Assembly (NCBI GenBank): GCA_964494845.1
Contig: CAZBSC010000027.1
Location: 1-9,704, forward strand
Origin: CAYRSA01 sp964494845
GTDB lineage: Bacteria > Patescibacteriota > Saccharimonadia > Saccharimonadales > JAGQNJ01
Reading direction: 5' to 3'
Length of the DNA stretch: 9,704 nucleotides
Part shown: in pieces, positions 6,262-9,704 of the stretch
Numbering within the stretch: the first letter of the stretch is position 1
Layout: every line of letters begins with the position of its first letter
Program-made: the position numbers and the translations under genes
Notes under the pieces: generated by a model
Databases searched by the model: none
Told to the model about the DNA's origin: nothing
What the model saw: the letters and a program-made list of their open reading frames with translations, nothing else

Positions 6262-6810
6262 ATGTTTAGTCATAAAAAGTTAGAGCTAGTTACTTTCCCT
6301 TTTAAGACAATTCCAAGTAGCGCCACCGCTCCTCTCGTAGAGACCGACATGGTTCTTTCTGGTCGCTCAAGAGGTGCAGCAAAATTCGTTTCTTCTAGAC
6401 ATCTAAAAGTCGTGAAACTCCCGAGAGAAATGGCCCGCAATTACCCGCTCGCATTACAGGCCGTAGAGCAAGATCCAAGAGCCGATTGCTACTCTTTTGC
6501 TCACCTACTATTAGGTCTTGAGTACGAGCAACCTTTAAGCCGGGGTCGCACTACACCTGCCTATAGGCCAGGCGACTGGGAATTCCACAGAACTGACTCT
6601 GAAGAACTAGAACTATACAGACCCGGAACTTGTTTTGCGTATGGGCCAACAGAAACCGCTTTCACGCCTGGGCATTGGGCCATTGCTTGTGGTAGAGGCA
6701 GAGTTTTGCAATGCCTTGGAGCCGGTGACCCTATCGCAATCACTTCTGTTGAGGCCCCGGCTACGTTTCACAATAATCCTGTGATTGTAACGGCATCCCC
6801 CGTAAGGTAA
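6262..6810 (+). CDS. Hypothetical protein, possible NlpC/P60-like thiol hydrolase fold
   Basis: I do not recognise a family with certainty. The 182-residue protein has a basic N-terminal part (1-60) without a clear signal peptide. It is followed by ADCYSFAHLLLG (74-85) and, about 60 residues later, GHWAIACGRGRVLQCLG (137-153). A Cys in an Asp-Cys helix start (Cys76) followed by a His at the head of a beta strand with Gly-rich continuation (His138) is the order seen in NlpC/P60- and CHAP-type papain-like hydrolases. The resemblance is by pattern only, and the third catalytic residue is not evident. It is a single gene with a predicted leaderless start and is divergent from the KGG gene. Confidence 0.6.
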   Translation: MFSHKKLELVTFPFKTIPSSATAPLVETDMVLSGRSRGAAKFVSSRHLKVVKLPREMARNYPLALQAVEQDPRADCYSFAHLLLGLEYEQPLSRGRTTPAYRPGDWEFHRTDSEELELYRPGTCFAYGPTETAFTPGHWAIACGRGRVLQCLGAGDPIAITSVEAPATFHNNPVIVTASPVR

Positions 6811-6861
6811 ATCTCTCCAAAATGTATACTTATAGTCGTTAAATCATGTGCTCTTTTGCTA

Positions 6862-6867
6862 TATAAT
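6862..6867 (+). promoter_or_regulatory. -10 box of the DUF4287/DUF1801 pair, predicted leaderless
   Basis: A perfect TATAAT ends 6 nt before the ATG at 6874, so transcription should begin at or next to the start codon. The upstream TGCTATA context may act as an extended -10. No clear -35 or Shine-Dalgarno site is seen. Confidence 0.6.
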
Positions 6868-6873
6868 TTAACT

Positions 6874-7086
6874 ATGTCGTTTCAAGCTTATATTGACAAT
6901 GTAAAGGTCAAAACTGGCAAAAGCCCGGAGGAACTGAAGAATGCAGCTGAAAAAGCTGGAGTGTATAGAAGTGATATGAAAGCTGGTGATCTGGTAAAGT
7001 TCCTCAAGGACGAGTTTGGCCTGGGGCATGGGCATACAATGGCTATTTGGGCAGTTTTCAAGCAAGAAGGTTGGGTTGATAAATGA
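6874..7086 (+). CDS. DUF4287-like small protein
   Basis: The 70-residue protein matches the pattern of DUF4287: SFQAYIDNVKVKTGKSPEEL at the N-terminus, then a KAGDLVKFLKDEFGLGHGHT segment (43-62) followed by MAIWAVFK. The family is of unknown function and often sits with or is fused to DUF1801/DUF5655-type domains. The ATG at 6874 is chosen over 6856, because 6856 lies before the -10 box and the family begins with MSF. The gene ends in TGA overlapping the next ATG (ATGA), which shows TGA is a stop here. The conserved pair with the next gene suggests a joint role. Confidence 0.8.
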   Translation: MSFQAYIDNVKVKTGKSPEELKNAAEKAGVYRSDMKAGDLVKFLKDEFGLGHGHTMAIWAVFKQEGWVDK

Positions 7087-7439
7087 AAAGTACGAATACA
7101 GATATCAAGACAATCGACGAGTTTATCAGTAACTATCCTGAGAATGTTCAAGGAATACTCCAAAAAATACGCCAAACTATCCACGGAGTGACGCCAGAGG
7201 CCAAAGAAAAGATTAGTTACGGCATCCCTACCTTTACGCTCAAAGGTAATTTGGTTCATTTCAGCGCTTATGAGCATCACATTGGCTTTTACCCTGGCGC
7301 AGGCGCTATCGTAGCGTTCAAAGACGATTTGAAGGCTTACAACACTTCTAAAGGCACTGTTCAGTTCCCGCTTGACCAACCAATACCCTACGATCTAATC
7401 AAAAAAATTACAAAATACTGTGTACAGAAGAAGTTATAA
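7083..7439 (+). CDS. DUF1801/YdhG-like protein
   Basis: The 118-residue protein matches the DUF1801 (YdhG/Fra-like) pattern: an N-terminal helix region with ENVQGILQKIRQTIHGVTPE (20-39), EKISYGIPTFTLKGNLVHFS (42-61), HHIGFYPG (65-72), and a C-terminal TVQFPLDQPIPYDLIKKI. In Bacillus subtilis a relative (YdhG) has been described as a frataxin-like iron chaperone; that role is not shown for the family at large. It overlaps the DUF4287-like gene by 4 nt (ATGA) and is therefore translationally coupled. No terminator is visible in the 87 nt before the next gene. Confidence 0.85.
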   Translation: MKSTNTDIKTIDEFISNYPENVQGILQKIRQTIHGVTPEAKEKISYGIPTFTLKGNLVHFSAYEHHIGFYPGAGAIVAFKDDLKAYNTSKGTVQFPLDQPIPYDLIKKITKYCVQKKL

Positions 7440-7490
7440 AAGTAAAAGTAGCAACACTAAATTGTTTTCTTCACAACATCCACCCCTGTT

Positions 7491-7518
7491 TTGAGTTTTC
7501 ATTTCTTTGTGTTTTAAT
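7491..7518 (+). promoter_or_regulatory. Promoter of the 7527 gene, predicted leaderless
   Basis: -35 TTGAGT (7491-7496) and -10 TTTAAT (7513-7518) are 16 nt apart. The predicted start, near 7525, is next to the ATG at 7527, and there is no Shine-Dalgarno site. Confidence 0.5.
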
Positions 7519-7526
7519 TCTTACCA

Positions 7527-8132
7527 ATGAAACGACCCGATGCATTACCTTATGAGCCAATTGAATTGGCTAGCACCGTTGAAGGTTTTGTTGATTGTAC
7601 ACGCCAATTAGATGGTCTAGTCGCACCCGCGTTTGCATCAGTACCTATACTAGACTCAGCAAACGGTGACAAAATTTCCCTAGATGATGCTATCGATGAA
7701 GCTGGTTTAAGATACGATCCATATCTAGGTTTTAATGCCGTGGCCGACACTTTACGTGCAAGAGTTAGGGCACATTTGGGTATCTTGATGGAGGGGACAT
7801 TCCATATTGACGAACAAAGCTCTGATACCTACAGATTAAGAGAACACTCTTCTGAACTGCCATATATTGCGATATTTGCTACCCCTGTTACTGAGAACAC
7901 AGGTGAAATAAACCTCCACGAAGAACAAATCAGACTCTGGCACGGAGAGGCAGATCCATCAATTTGGGCAGATGTCCGAACTCATGTATGGCTTCCTGGT
8001 GTTAAAACTTATTTTAGAGCGCATGGACCAAATGGTACATTTCATGATTTTCAGCCGACATCTGGAGCTAGGCGTCAAATATCTGTAGAAGTACTATCAA
8101 AAACTGCAGATAGGGTGAAGCCGCCAGCATAA
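7527..8132 (+). CDS. Hypothetical protein, 201 residues
   Basis: I do not recognise this protein. It is acidic, with no signal peptide, membrane helix, cysteine cluster or obvious catalytic motif. It has only one Cys (near residue 24) and is rich in Asp and Glu. A histidine-containing C-terminal half, LPGVKTYFRAHGPNGTFHDF (about 156-175), alternates hydrophobic and polar residues as in beta strands. It stands alone, with a predicted leaderless start and a hairpin terminator about 60 nt after the stop. Smooth codon use and the promoter support a real gene. It may be lineage-specific. Confidence 0.7.
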   Translation: MKRPDALPYEPIELASTVEGFVDCTRQLDGLVAPAFASVPILDSANGDKISLDDAIDEAGLRYDPYLGFNAVADTLRARVRAHLGILMEGTFHIDEQSSDTYRLREHSSELPYIAIFATPVTENTGEINLHEEQIRLWHGEADPSIWADVRTHVWLPGVKTYFRAHGPNGTFHDFQPTSGARRQISVEVLSKTADRVKPPA

Positions 8133-8188
8133 AAGACATAAAAACCCTCCAAATCGAATTCAAAACGAGCAATTTTTGGGATAGGAGG

Positions 8189-8213
8189 AAAATTCGGATT
8201 CATTCCGAGTTTT
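8189..8213 (+). terminator. Hairpin terminator of the 7527 gene
   Basis: AAAATTCGGA pairs with TCCGAGTTTT (10 bp, one G-U) around TTCAT, with TTTTCT at the 3' end on the plus strand. The T tract is partly inside the stem, so its strength is uncertain. Confidence 0.6.
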
Positions 8214-8227
8214 CTGACCAAGCTTCA

Positions 8228-8298
8228 GGGGAGAACATCCGGAACGGACGGATTTATTCCGCCGTCCCGCGCGTTAGGAGGGGATGTTCCCCTCCTAA
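8228..8298. repeat. Overlapping inverted repeats with two competing pairings
   Basis: A perfect 10-bp dyad, TTAGGAGGGG/CCCCTCCTAA, occupies 8274-8298. Its 8282-8292 part can instead pair with 8228-8240 (11 bp with a 2-nt bulge), enclosing a third hairpin at 8244-8265. The two pairings exclude each other. No T tract follows, so it is not a simple terminator. Confidence 0.5.
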
Positions 8299-8300
8299 AA

Positions 8301-8327
8301 GCGAAAAGCCACCCCTAAAGGTGGCTT
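8301..8327 (-). terminator. Terminator hairpin (third after 5S)
   Basis: On the minus strand AAGCCACC pairs perfectly with GGTGGCTT around TTTAGG, followed by TTCGCTTTT. It is a backup terminator downstream of the rRNA operon. Confidence 0.6.
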
Positions 8328-8333
8328 GAGCGC

Positions 8334-8349
8334 ATAAATCGGCACCGTG
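8334..8349 (-). repeat. Direct copy of the 5S rRNA 3' end
   Basis: ATAAATCGGCACCGTG occurs here and again at 8456-8471, where it is the 3' end of the 5S gene plus its flank. The two copies are 122 bp apart. This looks like the remnant of a duplicated 5S tail. Confidence 0.75.
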
Positions 8350-8350
8350 A

Positions 8351-8379
8351 CAAAACCCCACAAAACAAATTTTGTGGGG
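8351..8379 (-). terminator. Terminator hairpin (second after 5S)
   Basis: On the minus strand CCCCACAAAA pairs perfectly with TTTTGTGGGG (10 bp) around TTTG and is followed by TTTTG. It is a backup terminator of the rRNA operon. Confidence 0.65.
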
Positions 8380-8399
8380 ACCCCAGAATTTTCCGCATT

Positions 8400-8410
8400 G
8401 GGAAAATAGC
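8400..8410. repeat. Inverted copy of an internal 5S segment
   Basis: GGGAAAATAGC here is the exact reverse complement of 8471-8481 inside the 5S gene. It also forms part of the small hairpin 8388-8407. Confidence 0.6.
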
Positions 8411-8422
8411 AAGCTGAAGTAT

Positions 8423-8455
8423 AAAAAAAGACCTCCGTTAAGGAGGTCGTTTTTT
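8423..8455 (-). terminator. Main terminator of the rRNA operon (bidirectional)
   Basis: On the minus strand GACCTCC pairs with GGAGGTC around TTAAC and is followed by TTTTTTT, immediately after 5S. On the plus strand the same stem is followed by GTTTTTT. Confidence 0.9.
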
Positions 8456-8459
8456 ATAA

Positions 8460-8575
8460 ATCGGCACCGTGCTATTTTCCCAGGCTTTGATTGGCCAAGT
8501 ATTGTAACCGCTGCTGGGCTTAACTGCTGTGTTCGGGATGGGAACAGGTGTTTCCCCAGCGCTATGGGCACCGAT
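8460..8575 (-). rRNA. rrf: 5S ribosomal RNA
   Basis: On the minus strand the terminal stem is ATCGGTGCC at the 5' end with GGCACCGAT as its complement at the 3' end. The conserved core CCATCCCGAACACAGCAGTT and TAAGCCC is present, followed by TACTTGG and a GGGAAAATAGC 3' arm. The length of 116 nt is normal. It lies downstream of 23S in the same operon, with a strong terminator right after it. The exact ends are taken from the terminal helix. Confidence 0.95.
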
Positions 8576-8589
8576 TTCAGCATTTGTAC

Positions 8590-8632
8590 CAAGCTGCCTG
8601 CCAACAAAACAAGTTTGTTGCGCCGCAGCTCT
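8590..8632 (-). other. Extended hairpin before 5S, likely processing structure
   Basis: On the minus strand AGCTGC pairs with GCAGCT. Inside it CAACAAA pairs with TTTGTTG around a 5-nt loop. It sits about 15 nt upstream of the 5S gene and could serve pre-5S processing by RNase III or a similar nuclease (inference). Confidence 0.5.
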
Positions 8633-8641
8633 CTTGGCGCA

Positions 8642-8788
8642 TCACATTGTCGGTTTACGCTCACTTTTAACCTCGTCGTACATAAAGTACGCCTCTGTTA
8701 AAAGCTCACGACCTCCGCGTGCTGCATCCAAGTACAAACCCTGAAATTCTTCTTCACTTCCAGAGTTGTTGCTGTAGTCGATGTCCAT
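8642..8788 (-). CDS. Possible small acidic protein in the 23S-5S spacer
   Basis: A 48-residue frame opens at 8788 (MDIDYSNNSGSEEEF...) and closes with TGA at 8642, within the rRNA spacer and in the rRNA direction. The composition is protein-like: acidic, with codons such as GAC, TAC and GAG, and no run of rare codons. The frame is also open upstream to 8872. No Shine-Dalgarno site precedes it. A second, out-of-frame 25-residue frame, MSFVKKILYPKK..., starts at 8831 and stops at 8754, overlapping it. Either could be chance, or a relic of an inserted gene. Spacers between 23S and 5S are normally non-coding, so I keep this as a low-confidence call. Confidence 0.3.
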   Translation of the reverse strand: MDIDYSNNSGSEEEFQGLYLDAARGGRELLTEAYFMYDEVKSERKPTM

Positions 8789-8877
8789 ACTGGTGCTTCT
8801 TGGGGTAAAGTATCTTTTTAACAAACGACATTTAGTATCTTTGATGTATGATTTACACCAATAACTAGTCAAATTGC

Positions 8878-8924
8878 ACTTTTTACTATGAAACTACTCG
8901 CAAGCGAGCAATTTCATAGCTCAT

Positions 8925-8931
<7 letters not shown>
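8878..8931 (-). other. Long hairpin at the 23S 3' end
   Basis: ACTTTTTA plus CTATGAAA (8878-8893) pair with TTTCATAG (8912-8919) and TAAAAAGT (8924-8931), with a 4-nt bulge. The apex is CTCG/CGAG. Its position at the 23S/spacer boundary suggests a role in 3' processing (inference). Confidence 0.6.

Positions 8932-9704
<773 letters not shown>

Larger units (their letters stand above)
8133..8459. other. Gene-free region of converging transcripts with a cluster of hairpins
   Basis: No credible gene lies here. In 270 nt there are seven hairpins, at about 8189-8213, 8244-8265, 8274-8298, 8306-8327, 8356-8379, 8388-8407 and 8430-8448. It sits between the plus-strand gene ending at 8132 and the minus-strand rRNA operon, so much of it is probably transcriptional insulation. 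Pieces derived from 5S rRNA are also present. Confidence 0.75.

Noticed and set aside
6874..7086. TGA read as glycine (code 25)
   Set aside because: TGA ends the DUF4287-like gene exactly at an ATGA overlap with a recognisable next gene, so it is a stop.
6888..7379. 163-residue minus-strand frame opposite the DUF4287/DUF1801 pair
   Set aside because: The plus-strand pair has recognisable family patterns and an ATGA overlap; this is a shadow.
8254..8744. Frames of 136, 109 and 71 residues across the 5S gene and hairpin cluster
   Set aside because: They run through 5S rRNA and terminators; translation of rRNA sequence is not credible here.

Overview
The window looks like a piece of a small-genome candidate-phyla-radiation bacterium, most likely Candidatus Saccharibacteria (TM7) or a close relative. 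This is inferred from a compact IF-2, a four-domain ribosomal protein S1, a KGG-repeat basic protein, several very short orphan proteins, leaderless promoters and an insertion inside the 23S rRNA. No taxonomic search was possible. TGA is used as a stop (the DUF4287-like gene ends in TGA with an ATGA overlap), so the code is 11 and not the TGA=Gly code of Gracilibacteria/Absconditabacteria.

Layout. (1) Positions 1-4244, minus strand: a translation operon rpsA - infB - X. It starts from a good promoter (TTTACT-17-TATAAT) and each gene has its own Shine-Dalgarno site. X is a long, charged, largely disordered and coiled-coil protein that runs off the left edge. It starts 13 nt after the infB stop, where rbfA might be expected. 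(2) Positions 4363-5717, plus strand: a divergent two-gene operon. A ROK-family sugar-kinase-like protein without the usual zinc motif overlaps by 8 nt a short HEXXH metallopeptidase with a C-terminal four-cysteine zinc ribbon. (3) Positions 5735-5885: a hairpin-containing repeat-like segment and a bidirectional terminator. (4) Positions 5898-6252: the KGG-repeat protein on the minus strand. It has a near-consensus promoter and a leader holding a complete intrinsic-terminator hairpin. Its promoter is interleaved with that of the divergent next gene. (5) Positions 6262-8132, plus strand: four small genes. They are a possible thiol-hydrolase-fold protein, a DUF4287-like/DUF1801-like pair and an orphan. 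The three transcription starts appear leaderless, with the -10 box about 7-10 nt before the ATG. (6) Positions 8133-8459: no gene, but seven hairpins, several of them terminators, between converging transcripts. Two fragments derived from 5S rRNA lie here, one direct and one inverted. (7) Positions 8460-9704, minus strand: 5S rRNA, a 350-nt spacer with a hairpin at each end and one possible small ORF, and the 3' part of 23S rRNA. The 23S carries a 133-nt intervening-sequence-like insertion closed by an 18-bp perfect stem.

How it fits together: the two minus-strand blocks at the ends are translation machinery (S1, IF-2, 23S/5S). The middle is a set of small accessory genes in short independent units. 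The features most worth following up are the 23S insertion, the terminator hairpin in the KGG leader, the disordered protein tied to IF-2, the coupled ROK/metallopeptidase pair and the rearranged 5S fragments.
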